In this document: positions 20,233 through 30,427 of the stretch, in pieces
Position numbering within the stretch: position 1 is the stretch's first letter
Layout of the letters: each line of letters starts with the position of its first letter
Assembly: GCA_029262055.1 (NCBI GenBank)
Contig: JAJDAD010000020.1
Span: 1-64,000, forward strand
Length of the DNA: 64,000 nucleotides
Reading direction: 5' to 3'
Origin: Candidatus Zhuqueibacterota bacterium
GTDB taxonomy: Bacteria > Zhuqueibacterota > Zhuqueibacteria > Oceanimicrobiales > Oceanimicrobiaceae
Notes under the pieces: model-generated
The model's database searches: none
Seen by the model: the letters and a program-made list of their open reading frames with translations, nothing else
What the model was told of the DNA's origin: nothing
Program-made: the position numbers and the translations under genes

Positions 20233-21528
20233 TCACTCATAAAGCAAGTACTTCCGGCGGGTCGACAGAAAGGAAGCGAACTGGTCTTGCCAGGATTGCC
20301 GCACCAGCTCAAGATCCTGTTTAGCCATGATCGCTTCACGGATGGCACCGGTACCGGCAAGCCGGTCAAAGTGCCTTGGGTGCCATTGCAGGCGGTCCGC
20401 GTACAGTCTGTGCAGTGTTTGGATAACCCGCAGACCGGTCCAGTAAGGCTCAAAGCTGCCCCGGTCCGTTACTAATATTCTTGCCCCTCTGCAGAGCCGG
20501 CCCTCAAACTTCGGATGCAATGCAGCGCCCGGAATCGTGACCGGAGTGAACCAAGCTGGCTCAAACCGTACTCCTTTCAGATCTAACTCTTGCAATTGGT
20601 CCACCAGCCGTTCCGCATCAACCCAGGGTGCGCCGAAGACCTCAAAAGGAGTCCGGGTTCCTCGCCCCTCTGAAACGTTTGTACCTTCTAACAGGCAAGT
20701 CCCCGGGTAAACCAGGGCCGTGCTAAGTTCAGGCATATTCGGCGAGGGCGAGACGAAGCGGAGCCCGGTTTCGTCGAACCACCGGCCACGGGCCCAACCC
20801 TGCATGGGAATCACCCGCAAGTCAGCATGCACGCCGTTCCTCAGCCAACCCTCGGAATTGATCATCCCTGCGAGCTCTCCAACCGTCATGCCATGGCGCA
20901 CGGGAATGGGGAAGAGGCCCACAAAAGTGGCATATTCAGGATCGAGAACATTCCCTTCCACCTGTACACCACCGAGAGGGTTGGGCCGGTCCAAAACAAC
21001 AAATTCCTTGCCATATTCCGCGGCGGCCTCCATCGCGAGGGCCATCGTGTAAACATAGGTGTAATAACGGGTACCAATGTCCTGAATATCGAAGATGAGG
21101 GCGTCAAGGCCCTCCAGCATTTGAGGAGTAGGTTTGCGGTCAGCGCCGTACAGACTGTAAATGGGCAAATCTCTAAGCGGGTCTGACTCTGCCGGGATGC
21201 TTTGCCCCGCTTCGGCAGTACCCCGCAGACCATGCTCGGGACCGAAAAGCGCCACAACTTCGACCTCGGCAAGTGCGGTCACGAGATCGACAATGTGCCG
21301 GCCGGCGCGGTTGTAGCCAGTGTGGTTGGTGATTATCCCGACCCGCTTACCACGGAGCGCTTGATGCACAGCGCCAAGCCGGTCAAGCCCGGTCTCCACT
21401 CGCGGGTGCATGCCGTCACAATTCGACAAAACAACCAGGAGCGGCAAAGCCAGGAAATACAGAAGAAACTTGTGCTGAATCAAGTGGCACTTCAGTGCGG
21501 TGGATAGCGGGGGCCGGTTCCGGAACAC
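20233..21528 (-). CDS. DUF1343 / NamZ-like exo-beta-N-acetylmuramidase
   Basis: GKRVGIITNHTGYNR, LFGPEHGLRGTAEAGQSI, DIQDIGTRYYTYVYTM, SEGRGTRTPFEVFGAPW. Confidence 0.9.
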   Translation of the reverse strand: MFRNRPPLSTALKCHLIQHKFLLYFLALPLLVVLSNCDGMHPRVETGLDRLGAVHQALRGKRVGIITNHTGYNRAGRHIVDLVTALAEVEVVALFGPEHGLRGTAEAGQSIPAESDPLRDLPIYSLYGADRKPTPQMLEGLDALIFDIQDIGTRYYTYVYTMALAMEAAAEYGKEFVVLDRPNPLGGVQVEGNVLDPEYATFVGLFPIPVRHGMTVGELAGMINSEGWLRNGVHADLRVIPMQGWARGRWFDETGLRFVSPSPNMPELSTALVYPGTCLLEGTNVSEGRGTRTPFEVFGAPWVDAERLVDQLQELDLKGVRFEPAWFTPVTIPGAALHPKFEGRLCRGARILVTDRGSFEPYWTGLRVIQTLHRLYADRLQWHPRHFDRLAGTGAIREAIMAKQDLELVRQSWQDQFASFLSTRRKYLLYE

Positions 21529-21538
21529 GGAAAGCCCC

Positions 21539-22417
21539 CTACCTTTGTTGGATGAATTCGTGGCGGTATTGTTTCGGGCTCATGGCATGCAGTTCCCGAA
21601 ACCTGCGATTGAAGTTTGAAACATTGTTGAATCCAACGCGATAACAGATCTCGGCAACAGACAGCTCGCTTTCGATCAAAAGCCGGCATGCGTGACCGAT
21701 GCGCAGTTCATTCACGTACCTGATGAAGGTCTTACCGGTGGATCTCTTGAAGAAGCGGCTGAACGCCGTAATGCTCATGTTGGCAACCGAGGCGGCGTCT
21801 TCCAACTTGAGCCTCTGGTCATAGTCCTCGTTCAGGTAGGTGCAGACCTGGTCGATGCGTGTTTGCTGGGTTGGCGCCACTCCGCGCTCAAACTCGATGC
21901 TGGAAAGGAAATCCACCTCGTCCTCATTCGCGCGCGCCAATGTATCGAGGATTGACAACAGTTGCAGGAAGCGCCCGAACCCATTCATCGCTGACATCGC
22001 GGCAATCTGAGCTGCTGCTTGCGCCCGCGCTGCGCCACGGAAGCGCAGTCCCCTGCTGGACGTTTTGAAGAGCCAGTGCAGATGATGTAGCTCGGGAGTG
22101 TCGACGATCTGTAAACCTGCGAGATTGTTTGGAAATTGTAGCAGAACCGCTTCATGCATCACGCCCTCGCCCATTTGCCCGGCCGGCGCGTACAAGGTGT
22201 GCGGCAAATTGGAGCCGACAAGGACGAGGTCGCCATCGTCATAATGTGAGATGGAATCACCAATAAACCGCTTGCCCTTGCTTTTCATCATCAGCATGAT
22301 TTCATACTCGCGGTGGCAATGCCAGTTAAACTCAAATGATTCCAGTTTGATTTCTTTGTACTTAAATGAAGATTGCGGTGGTGTGGAGAGTTTTACTGAA
22401 ATGGGTTTCATAGGCAC
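21539..22417 (-). CDS. AraC-family transcriptional regulator
   Basis: Cupin-like N-terminus; C-terminal HTH (SITAFSRFFKRSTGKTFIRYVNELRIGHACRLL..FNNVSNFNRRFRELHAMSPKQYR). Confidence 0.93.
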   Translation of the reverse strand: MPMKPISVKLSTPPQSSFKYKEIKLESFEFNWHCHREYEIMLMMKSKGKRFIGDSISHYDDGDLVLVGSNLPHTLYAPAGQMGEGVMHEAVLLQFPNNLAGLQIVDTPELHHLHWLFKTSSRGLRFRGAARAQAAAQIAAMSAMNGFGRFLQLLSILDTLARANEDEVDFLSSIEFERGVAPTQQTRIDQVCTYLNEDYDQRLKLEDAASVANMSITAFSRFFKRSTGKTFIRYVNELRIGHACRLLIESELSVAEICYRVGFNNVSNFNRRFRELHAMSPKQYRHEFIQQR

Positions 22418-22597
22418 TCTGTGTACTATCTTGAGACTTTTGTTCAGGAAAGGTGGAAACAGTGTTAAGATAGTATTCTTCGGGACAAAAAAGAAAGTAG
22501 AATTTGCAAATCAACAGGTTTTTTCTAAATTACTTCGCTCCAAAGATTATTGCTCCAATGGGCGCCCCAATCAGAATACAAAACTAAAGGGGAGAAA

Positions 22598-23710
22598 GTG
22601 GTCGATCAAAAGAACCGTCTGAGTTCACTGGATGTCTTCCGCGGACTCACTATCGCAGGGATGATTCTGGTGAATAATCCTGGAAGTTGGAGCCATGTTT
22701 ACGCACCGCTACGGCACGCGGAGTGGCACGGGTGGACTCCGACAGACCTGATCTTTCCCTTCTTTCTTTTCATTGTGGGTGTAGCGATGACGTTCTCTTT
22801 GTCCGGATTTTCCCAACCTGGAGTCAGCCGCGGGCCGGTCTACAGGAAAATCCTAAGGAGGACCCTAATTGTTTTTGGGCTTGGCCTCTTTCTCAGCGGC
22901 TTCCCATTCTATGATCTGAGCACGATTAGAATTCCGGGCGTTTTGCAGCGTATCGCTATTTGCTACCTGGTGGCGTCGTTGATTACGATCAACACTTCCG
23001 CACGCGGGCAGGCGCTCTGGATGGTGGCCTTGTTGCTTGCCTATTGGGCTGCCATGGCGCTGATACCCGTTCCGGGCTACGGAGCAGGCAATTATGCTGT
23101 CGACGGCAACCTGGCCGCATTCATCGACTCCCAGATCTTGCATGGCCACATGTGGAAGGCAACCTGGGACCCGGAGGGTCTGCTCAGCACCATCCCTGCC
23201 ATTGCAACGACTCTGTCAGGGGTGCTGGTCGGACACTTGCTACATCAGAAAGTTGACCGGGGAGAAATCGCCGGGCAACTATTTGTCTTTGGCTGGGGCG
23301 CGATTCTGACCGGCGTGATCTGGGCGGCGGTGTTCCCCATCAACAAGTCTCTTTGGACCAGTTCGTACGTGGTCTTCAGCACGGGTGCGGCCATGCAGTT
23401 TTTGGGAGTCTGTTATTGGCTTATCGATGTTAAGGGCTATCGCAAGTGGGTTTATCCGGGTTCGGTTTTTGGGATGAACGCAATCGCAGTTTTCGTTTTG
23501 TCCGGCATCGTTGGGCGGTTGCTGGTCATGATTAAGGTGCCGGGACAGATGGGGACGGAGACAGCGGTAAAAACGTGGCTCTACCAAAATACCTTTGTCC
23601 CTTTGGCAGGACCTCTCAATGGCTCGTTTCTGTTTGCGCTGACAAATCTGTCCGTCTGGTTTGGCCTGATGGCCATACTTTACCGGAAGAAGGTTTTTAT
23701 CAAGATCTGA
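22598..23710 (+). CDS. HGSNAT/DUF5009-like membrane acyltransferase (GTG start with GGGGAG SD; ORF track start 22550)
   Basis: RLSSLDVFRGLTIAGMILVNNPG..WTPTDLIFPFFLFIVGVAM; many TM segments. Confidence 0.88.
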   Translation: MVDQKNRLSSLDVFRGLTIAGMILVNNPGSWSHVYAPLRHAEWHGWTPTDLIFPFFLFIVGVAMTFSLSGFSQPGVSRGPVYRKILRRTLIVFGLGLFLSGFPFYDLSTIRIPGVLQRIAICYLVASLITINTSARGQALWMVALLLAYWAAMALIPVPGYGAGNYAVDGNLAAFIDSQILHGHMWKATWDPEGLLSTIPAIATTLSGVLVGHLLHQKVDRGEIAGQLFVFGWGAILTGVIWAAVFPINKSLWTSSYVVFSTGAAMQFLGVCYWLIDVKGYRKWVYPGSVFGMNAIAVFVLSGIVGRLLVMIKVPGQMGTETAVKTWLYQNTFVPLAGPLNGSFLFALTNLSVWFGLMAILYRKKVFIKI

Positions 23711-23777
23711 GTACCCACATTTCTCAGTTGGATTCAAGGTCATTCTGAGGTCCACCAAACGAATTCTGGTTTTTTTC

Positions 23778-23806
23778 TTGACTTTAAATCAGCCGGCCTT
23801 TATCTT
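23778..23806 (+). promoter_or_regulatory. Candidate sigma70-type promoter of the his operon
   Basis: TTGACT - 17 nt - TATCTT, about 24 nt upstream of the leader-peptide ATG. Confidence 0.5.
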
Positions 23807-23829
23807 GGCCTTAATCAATCGGATCTAAC

Positions 23830-23916
23830 ATGCTATTACAAAAATATACTCACAGACCCCACCATTATCATCACTACCCCCACCTGGAAGTGGGCCTTGT
23901 GATGAGAGCGACCTAG
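23830..23916 (+). CDS. His operon leader peptide MLLQKYTHRPHHYHHYPHLEVGLVMRAT (28 aa, 6 His); absent from ORF track
   Basis: Direct translation; His cluster followed by attenuator hairpins, upstream of hisG. Confidence 0.85.
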   Translation: MLLQKYTHRPHHYHHYPHLEVGLVMRAT

Positions 23917-23984
23917 CGCCACCAAAATCGCCAAAAGATAGAAATCACAGAGCCCCACTTTCATACCAGAGAGTGGGTTTTTTT
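23879..23984 (+). promoter_or_regulatory. His transcription attenuator: 1:2 hairpin 23879-23894, antiterminator 23886-23894 with 23954-23962, terminator 23954-23977 plus T7
   Basis: cccac/gtggg; ggaagtggg pairs with cccactttc; cccactttc-ataccag-region-gagagtggg followed by ttttttt. Confidence 0.85.
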
Positions 23985-24020
23985 GTTTTATTAAGGTTAA
24001 CTACAGGATAGGATTTGAGG

Positions 24021-24890
24021 ATGAAGCTCAAAGTAGGTTTACCAAAGGGCAGTTTGCAGGAATCAACGCTGCTGCTGCTGAGCAAAGCCGGATACAATTT
24101 TTCGACCCGGGAGAGGTCCTATTTTCCCGCCAGCGATGACACTGACTTGCAGGCGATTCTAATTCGTGCTCAGGAAATGGCAGGTTATGTTCATGACGGA
24201 GTCCTCGATGTCGGTATCACCGGCAAAGACTGGATCATGGAAAACGGCGTTTCGGTCGTGGAAGTCGCGGAGCTGGTGTACTCCAAGGTCAGCTTTCGGC
24301 CTGTGCGCTGGGTAGTTGCCGTTCCGGAAAGTTCGGATATCCACTCCGTGCACGATTTAAACGGGAAACGGATCGCAACCGAGGTCGTAAACATCACCCG
24401 AAAGTATTTGGAGCAACACAAAGTGCAGGCGGATGTAGAGTTTTCATGGGGCGCAACTGAGGCGAAAACTCCTGACCTGGTCGACGCCATCGTAGAAGTG
24501 ACCGAATCCGGCAGCTCATTGCGTGCCAACAAGTTACGCATCGTTGATACAGTCTTGACTTCCACGGTACGCCTGATTGCCAACGAAAACAGCTACAACA
24601 ATCCATGGAAGCGTGAGCGGATCGACAACATCGCGTTGTTGTTGCAGGGGGCCATTGCAGCGACCGGCAAAGTCGGCCTTAAATTCAATCTCAAGAAAGT
24701 AGATTTAGATGAAATTCAGGCGGTTCTACCCGCAATGAAAAAGCCCACGATATCGCCCCTGGTCGGCAATGAATGGATCGCGCTTGAGACAATCATCGAC
24801 GAGTTCGTGGTCCGGAGCATCATTCCGAAGTTAAAGAAAGCCGGGGCGGAAGACATCATCGAGTATCCACTAAATAAGGTCATCCCTTAA
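24021..24890 (+). CDS. hisG: ATP phosphoribosyltransferase, long form
   Basis: [26 protein letters not shown]-terminal regulatory region retained; first gene of his operon. Confidence 0.95.
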   Translation: MKLKVGLPKGSLQESTLLLLSKAGYNFSTRERSYFPASDDTDLQAILIRAQEMAGYVHDGVLDVGITGKDWIMENGVSVVEVAELVYSKVSFRPVRWVVAVPESSDIHSVHDLNGKRIATEVVNITRKYLEQHKVQADVEFSWGATEAKTPDLVDAIVEVTESGSSLRANKLRIVDTVLTSTVRLIANENSYNNPWKRERIDNIALLLQGAIAATGKVGLKFNLKKVDLDEIQAVLPAMKKPTISPLVGNEWIALETIIDEFVVRSIIPKLKKAGAEDIIEYPLNKVIP

Positions 24891-24916
24891 CCGGACGTTG
24901 TTGCAGGACCTGCCCT

Positions 24917-26188
24917 ATGTTCAAGCGATTTGAAAATGCCGCCGACTTTCAGGCTGAAGAACGAACTCAGTCTTTAATTGCTCCCGAAATCAGCGCCACG
25001 GTTGCGGACATTCTACAGGCCGTACGTACGGGGGGCGACGAGAAGATCAAGAAATTTACGGACCGCTTTGATCGTTGTAAGGTTGAGGAATTGCGGGTTC
25101 CCCAAAGCGCAATTGCCCGGTCGGTGGCAGGCCTCTGCGCTAGTACACGTACGCTGTTTGAAAATACCATCATGAATGTGAGAAAATTTCATGAATTGCA
25201 AATCCAACCCGAATGGTCTGGCCACAAAAGCGAGGGTAGCAGAGCCGGAGTAAGGTACAATGCCATCGGCAATGCCGGCCTCTATGTGCCGGGCGGGAGA
25301 GCGGCTTACCCCTCCACCGTGATCATGACCGCCATTCCGGCACAACTTGCCAAAGTAGGCAGAATTGTGTTGGTTAGCCCACCCGACCTGCACGGAAATG
25401 TCAACCCGCTCGTGTTGGCGGCTGTCGGGCTTCTCGGGCTGGATGAGGTTTATGCCATGGGCGGTGCACAGGCAATCGCCGCCTTGGCATTCGGTACCGA
25501 AACCATTGAGCGGGTCGACAAAATAGTCGGGCCAGGCAACGCCTATGTTAACGAGGCCAAGCGCCAGGTATTCGGGATTGTGGGCATCGATTCCCTCGCT
25601 GGTCCCACTGAACTGGCAATTGTTGCCGATGACAGCGCCGTGGCTGAACATGTCGTGCGTGACCTTTTCGCTCAAGCTGAACATGATCCCGATGCAAGGG
25701 TCGTGTGCATCACGACTTCAACCGTGCTGGCGGAACAGGTGGAGAAACTGATGCCTGAGCTGTTGCCCAATTGCGAGCGCAGGGACATCATCGAAGCTTC
25801 GATTGCGCACAACGGCGCCCTGGTGCTCGTGCGGAACAGTGATGAAGCCGCCGTCGTCGTGAATCAGGTAGCGCCCGAGCATTTGCAGATAATGGTTGCC
25901 AGTCCGGATGAATTGCTCAGTGAAATACAAAACGCCGGTGCGATTTTCATTGGAAATAACACTCCGGCCGTGGCTGGTGACTATGGCGCCGGACCCAATC
26001 ATGTCCTGCCCACCGGCGGCACTGCGCGCTTTTCTTCACCGCTGGGCGTTTGGGATTTTGTCAAGGCTTCTTCCGTGCTGCAGTATCAGGACAGCGACTT
26101 TGCTGACGCTGCCGCAACTTTCATCGAGTTTGCCCAATTGGAAGGGCTGTCGAATCACGGTGAAGCAATTAGCTGCAGGAGGAAGTGA
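24917..26188 (+). CDS. hisD: Histidinol dehydrogenase
   Basis: GLYVPGGRAAYPSTVIMTAIPA, VDKIVGPGNAYVNEAKRQVFG, AGPNHVLPTGGTARFSSPL. Confidence 0.98.
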   Translation: MFKRFENAADFQAEERTQSLIAPEISATVADILQAVRTGGDEKIKKFTDRFDRCKVEELRVPQSAIARSVAGLCASTRTLFENTIMNVRKFHELQIQPEWSGHKSEGSRAGVRYNAIGNAGLYVPGGRAAYPSTVIMTAIPAQLAKVGRIVLVSPPDLHGNVNPLVLAAVGLLGLDEVYAMGGAQAIAALAFGTETIERVDKIVGPGNAYVNEAKRQVFGIVGIDSLAGPTELAIVADDSAVAEHVVRDLFAQAEHDPDARVVCITTSTVLAEQVEKLMPELLPNCERRDIIEASIAHNGALVLVRNSDEAAVVVNQVAPEHLQIMVASPDELLSEIQNAGAIFIGNNTPAVAGDYGAGPNHVLPTGGTARFSSPLGVWDFVKASSVLQYQDSDFADAAATFIEFAQLEGLSNHGEAISCRRK

Positions 26189-26190
26189 GT

Positions 26191-27264
26191 ATGGACTTGA
26201 TCAGACCGTCTGTCCGGAAGATACACGAATACACGCTGCGGCAATACGATTTTGAGGTAAAGCTGAATCAGAACGAGAGCCCGTTCGACTTGCCTGACTG
26301 GCTCAAAAACGAGATCGTGAGCGAGCTGCGTGACCTGTCCTGGAATCGCTATCCCGGTTTCAACAATCAGAGGCTGACGGAGAAGTTGGCCCGCCACATT
26401 GGCGTTGCCCCGGATAGCATCCTGCTCGGCAATGGCTCTAACGAGCTGCTGCAACTTCTGGTTTCTGCTTCCCTGGAAAAGGAAGATACCATCCTGCTGG
26501 TCACACCGACCTTCTTGATTTATAAACAGTTGGCGGAAATCGCAGGCGCTGACATTTTGGAAGTTGAATTCAATGAAGATTGGTCCTTCCCGGTTACACA
26601 AATAACTGAGAAATTGGCTGAAAAAGAGGTGAGGCTGTGCGTCCTATGCAGCCCGAACAGCCCCACCGGCGTCACACTGGACCCGACCGGACTCGAACAG
26701 GTGGCACAAGCCTGTGACGGCATTTTGCTGGTCGATGAGGCTTACTTTGAGTTTGCCGAGACGGGCGCACTGGCCCTGCAATCGTCCTACCCGAATATCG
26801 TGGTGGCACGCACTTTCTCGAAGGCTATGGGGCTGGCAGGTTTGCGTTTGGGCTACCTGGTGGCCGAAGCCGCCCTGGCAGGTGAATTGCGAAAAGCCAA
26901 ACTCCCGTATAATCTGAACATCGCCACGGAACTGGCGGCCTGCAAGCTTCTCGAACATTATCAGGTGATCGAAGAAAACATCAGAATATTAAATGCGGAG
27001 CGGGATCGGGTCGCAAATGCTTTGCGTGGTCTGCCTGGTGTCACGGTCTTTCCATCGCATGCGAATTTTCTGATGATCGAAACAGCGCATGCTTCCGGTG
27101 TCGTCTTGAACAAGCTGCTGGAAAAAGGCGTGCTCGTGCGCGATATTTCAGGCTATCATCCGAGGTTGAAGAACAAGCTGCGGTTGTCGATCGGGACGGC
27201 AGAAGAGAACGAGAAGCTGCTGGCGGGGCTCACGGAGATGTTTGCCTGCGGTTCAGAAACATAA
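26191..27264 (+). CDS. hisC: Histidinol-phosphate aminotransferase (ATG with AGGAGG SD; ORF track start 26185)
   Basis: VKLNQNESPFDLP, LLGNGSNELLQLL, ARTFSKAMGLAGLRLGYLV. Confidence 0.97.
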   Translation: MDLIRPSVRKIHEYTLRQYDFEVKLNQNESPFDLPDWLKNEIVSELRDLSWNRYPGFNNQRLTEKLARHIGVAPDSILLGNGSNELLQLLVSASLEKEDTILLVTPTFLIYKQLAEIAGADILEVEFNEDWSFPVTQITEKLAEKEVRLCVLCSPNSPTGVTLDPTGLEQVAQACDGILLVDEAYFEFAETGALALQSSYPNIVVARTFSKAMGLAGLRLGYLVAEAALAGELRKAKLPYNLNIATELAACKLLEHYQVIEENIRILNAERDRVANALRGLPGVTVFPSHANFLMIETAHASGVVLNKLLEKGVLVRDISGYHPRLKNKLRLSIGTAEENEKLLAGLTEMFACGSET

Positions 27265-27275
27265 GAGGACAGAAA

Positions 27276-27860
27276 ATGGCACAAGTGAAAATTCATCGGA
27301 AAACCAAAGAGACGGATGTTAAAATCGAGCTCGACGTGCTAGGTAGCGGACAGAGCAAGATTACCACCGGCATTGGTTTTTTCGACCACATGTTGGAGCT
27401 GTTTTCATTCCATGCCTGCTTTGATCTGCAAATAATGGCAAAGGGCGATCTGCGCGTCTGTGGCCACCACACCGTAGAGGACACGGGTATCGTCCTGGGA
27501 CAAGCACTTTACGACAGCTTACCGGAAAAACGTAACATCGTGCGCTACGGCTCATCCTATGTGCCGATGGATGAAGCATTGGTAAGGGCAGTGGTCGACA
27601 TTTGCGGACGCCCGTATCTGGTGTTCGACAGCGGGGCGTTACACCCCAGCGTCGGGACTTTCGATACGGAGTTGGTGCGGGAATTCTTCCAGGCTCTGGC
27701 TGACAACGCTCGTCTCAGCCTGCACCTGGAAGTATTGCACGGACTAAATACACATCACAAAATCGAGGCCATGTTCAAGGCCACCGGGCGCGCGCTCCGG
27801 ATCGCTTTGGCCGTGGACGCGAAACGTGCGGACGTGAGTTCGACCAAAGGCGTTCTTTAG
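27276..27860 (+). CDS. hisB: Imidazoleglycerol-phosphate dehydratase
   Basis: ITTGIGFFDHMLELFSFHACFDL, HHTVEDTGIVLGQAL, NTHHKIEAMFKATGRAL. Confidence 0.98.
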   Translation: MAQVKIHRKTKETDVKIELDVLGSGQSKITTGIGFFDHMLELFSFHACFDLQIMAKGDLRVCGHHTVEDTGIVLGQALYDSLPEKRNIVRYGSSYVPMDEALVRAVVDICGRPYLVFDSGALHPSVGTFDTELVREFFQALADNARLSLHLEVLHGLNTHHKIEAMFKATGRALRIALAVDAKRADVSSTKGVL

Positions 27861-27867
27861 GAAATCG

Positions 27868-28467
27868 ATGATTTCTATAATCGATTACGGGGTCGGCAAT
27901 CTCAAAAGCCTGTACAATGCGTTCCGGCACCTCGACGTTCCTGCCAACCTCATCCGTACTGCGGATGAGGTTGCAGCGGCCGAGAAGTTGCTTTTGCCGG
28001 GAGTCGGTGCGTTCGATTACGCCATGAGCAACATCAACCGGCTTGGTCTTGTCGAGGTTTTGCAGGCCCGGGCAAAGGAAGGGGTTCCGGTTCTGGGGAT
28101 TTGCCTGGGAATGCAGTTGCTGTTTTCCCACAGCACGGAAGGCGTCGGTTGTCAAGGCCTCGGTCTTGTCCAGGGCACCGTTACCCGGTTTGGACAAGGC
28201 AAAAAAGTTCCGCACATGGGATGGAACGAAATAGACGTCGTGCATGAGGGAACGTTGCTGCGCTCATTACCGGAGTCAAAGTATGCCTACTTTGTCCACT
28301 CCTACCACTGTGTCCCGGAAGAGAAACAGGATATCGCGGCGTTTTGTGACTATGGCTCACCGTTCTGTGCCGTCGTCGCGCGTGGGAACATCTTTGGGAC
28401 GCAATTTCATCCTGAGAAAAGCCAGGAGCTAGGCCTGCAAATTCTGGAAAACTTTGGGGAGATATGA
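27868..28467 (+). CDS. hisH: Imidazole glycerol phosphate synthase subunit HisH
   Basis: GVGNLKSLYNAF, GICLGMQLLF, FGTQFHPEKSQ. Confidence 0.97.
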   Translation: MISIIDYGVGNLKSLYNAFRHLDVPANLIRTADEVAAAEKLLLPGVGAFDYAMSNINRLGLVEVLQARAKEGVPVLGICLGMQLLFSHSTEGVGCQGLGLVQGTVTRFGQGKKVPHMGWNEIDVVHEGTLLRSLPESKYAYFVHSYHCVPEEKQDIAAFCDYGSPFCAVVARGNIFGTQFHPEKSQELGLQILENFGEI

Positions 28468-29189
28468 TGCAGGTAATTCCGGCGATTGATTTGAAGAACG
28501 GTCGGTGCGTGCGCCTGGAGCAGGGCCGCTTCGAGAACGAAAAGATCTACTCAGGCGACCCGGTTGCAGTGGCGCAAGGCTACCAGCAACATGGCGCTAC
28601 CCGGCTGCACATTGTCGATCTCGATGGCGCAGAATCCGGAGAAGCCGGCAACTCAGCAGTGGTTGAAGAAATACTGTCATGCTGCCGCATGGCGGTTCAG
28701 CTCGGTGGTGGCATTCGAATGATCAGTCATGTGGAGCACTGGCTAAATGCGGGCGTGGAACGCGTGATCATCGGCACGCTGGCGGTCAGGCAACCGCAAG
28801 AGGCCGCCCGCGCGCTTGCATCCTTTGGTGGTGAAAGGATCGTTCTGTCGGTGGATGCCCGCGACGGTATGGTTGCGGTGGATGGCTGGCAAACCGACTC
28901 GGGCATCAGCGCAATAGATTTGACGCTACAGTTTAAGCAAAAAGGACTCGAGCGCGTGTTGTACACGGACATCGCCCGCGACGGCATGTTCTCCGGGCCT
29001 AATCTCGTGGAAACGAGGAAGATAGCAGAAGAGAGCGGACTGCGTGTGACTGCCTCTGGCGGCGTTGCCAGACTATCCGACATCCGGGACCTTGCTGCGT
29101 TGGAGGCGTTCGGCGTCGACAGCGTGGTGGTTGGCAAGGCATTCTACGAGGGCCGGATTAAGCCGGAGGAAGTTTTTGATGCTGGCTAA
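28464..29189 (+). CDS. hisA: ProFAR isomerase
   Basis: [40 protein letters not shown]. Confidence 0.97.
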   Translation: MMQVIPAIDLKNGRCVRLEQGRFENEKIYSGDPVAVAQGYQQHGATRLHIVDLDGAESGEAGNSAVVEEILSCCRMAVQLGGGIRMISHVEHWLNAGVERVIIGTLAVRQPQEAARALASFGGERIVLSVDARDGMVAVDGWQTDSGISAIDLTLQFKQKGLERVLYTDIARDGMFSGPNLVETRKIAEESGLRVTASGGVARLSDIRDLAALEAFGVDSVVVGKAFYEGRIKPEEVFDAG

Positions 29190-29937
29190 AAGGATCATAC
29201 CGTGTCTCGATGTGCGCGAGGGGCGTGTCGTAAAAGGCGTACAGTTCGAGAACCTGCGCGATGCCGGGGATCCGGTGGAGCTGGCAAAATACTACGTCGA
29301 CGAGCGCGCCGATGAGCTGGTTTTCCTGGACATCACAGCCTCGAAGGAAAAACGTCCGATTGTCTACGAATTGGTTGAGCGGGTAGCAGAAGAGGTCTTC
29401 ATTCCGTTTACCATCGGTGGTGGCCTGACCAGCAGCAAGGAGATTCAGGAAATCCTGAAACGCGGCGCGGACAAGATCACCTTGAATACGGCTGCGGTGC
29501 ACAATCCCGAACTGATAGCTGAAGCCGCTGCCAGCTTCGGTTCGCAGTGCGTGGTAGTGGCCATCGATGTCAAGCGCGTAACGCCCGAGCGCTGGGAAAT
29601 CTTCACACATGGCGGCAGCAAGGCAACTGGTTTGGAAGCTGTAGCCTGGGCGCGCAGAGTAGAAGAACACGGCGCGGGAGAGATAATGCTGACCAGCATG
29701 GATACGGACGGCAGAAAGAGTGGCTACGATTTGGTGATCACAAGGAAAATCGGCGAAGCCCTTGGTATTCCAGTCATCGCTTCCGGCGGCGGCGGAGAAT
29801 TGAACCACTTTGCAGATGCCTTCCAGATCGGAGGGGCGGATGCCGCCCTGGCCGCATCCGTGTTTCACTTCAAGAAGTTCAAGATCAAGCAAGTTAAAGA
29901 ATTCCTGCAGGCACAAAACATACCAGTGAGGTTCTAA
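29179..29937 (+). CDS. hisF: Imidazole glycerol phosphate synthase subunit HisF (ORF track start 29065)
   Basis: [36 protein letters not shown]. Confidence 0.98.
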   Translation: MLAKRIIPCLDVREGRVVKGVQFENLRDAGDPVELAKYYVDERADELVFLDITASKEKRPIVYELVERVAEEVFIPFTIGGGLTSSKEIQEILKRGADKITLNTAAVHNPELIAEAAASFGSQCVVVAIDVKRVTPERWEIFTHGGSKATGLEAVAWARRVEEHGAGEIMLTSMDTDGRKSGYDLVITRKIGEALGIPVIASGGGGELNHFADAFQIGGADAALAASVFHFKKFKIKQVKEFLQAQNIPVRF

Positions 29938-29938
29938 C

Positions 29939-30265
29939 GTGGAAATCCAGGAACTGAAATTCGATGAGCGCGGTCTCATCCCGGCGGTGGTCCAGGATAG
30001 CAAATCCGGCGAGATACTCATGCTGGCGTACATGAACGCGGAAAGTCTCGGCATCACCTTGCGGGACAAGAAGGCCTGCTATTTTTCCCGCTCGCGCCAA
30101 CAGCTTTGGCTGAAGGGGGAGACCAGTGGGCATTTCCAACTGGTCAAATCAGTCAAATACGACTGCGATTGCGACACGTTGCTGCTGCAAGTGGAACAAG
30201 TGGGTAACGCCTGCCACACGGGCAGTTACAGTTGTTTCTATCGTGACATTGCCTTGAGCGAGTAA
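29939..30265 (+). CDS. hisI: Phosphoribosyl-AMP cyclohydrolase (GTG start; no HisE domain)
   Basis: [59 protein letters not shown]. Confidence 0.96.
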   Translation: MEIQELKFDERGLIPAVVQDSKSGEILMLAYMNAESLGITLRDKKACYFSRSRQQLWLKGETSGHFQLVKSVKYDCDCDTLLLQVEQVGNACHTGSYSCFYRDIALSE

Positions 30266-30427
30266 AACGTCAACTCTGCTGTCCAGGGCCGTCTGTCTGG
30301 CTGCAAGCTGCCCGGCCGCTTCCATTCCGGACTCATCCGTTGCATTCTTTCCATTTTTGTCATATCTTGCGTACCAAAATCAGGCCTTGCGTGGGGGCAG
30401 CAGTGGCACAAAAACATGTGAGGAATC

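Noticed and set aside
29158-30069. 303-aa minus-strand ORF over hisF/hisI
   Set aside because: Antisense to two certain his genes.
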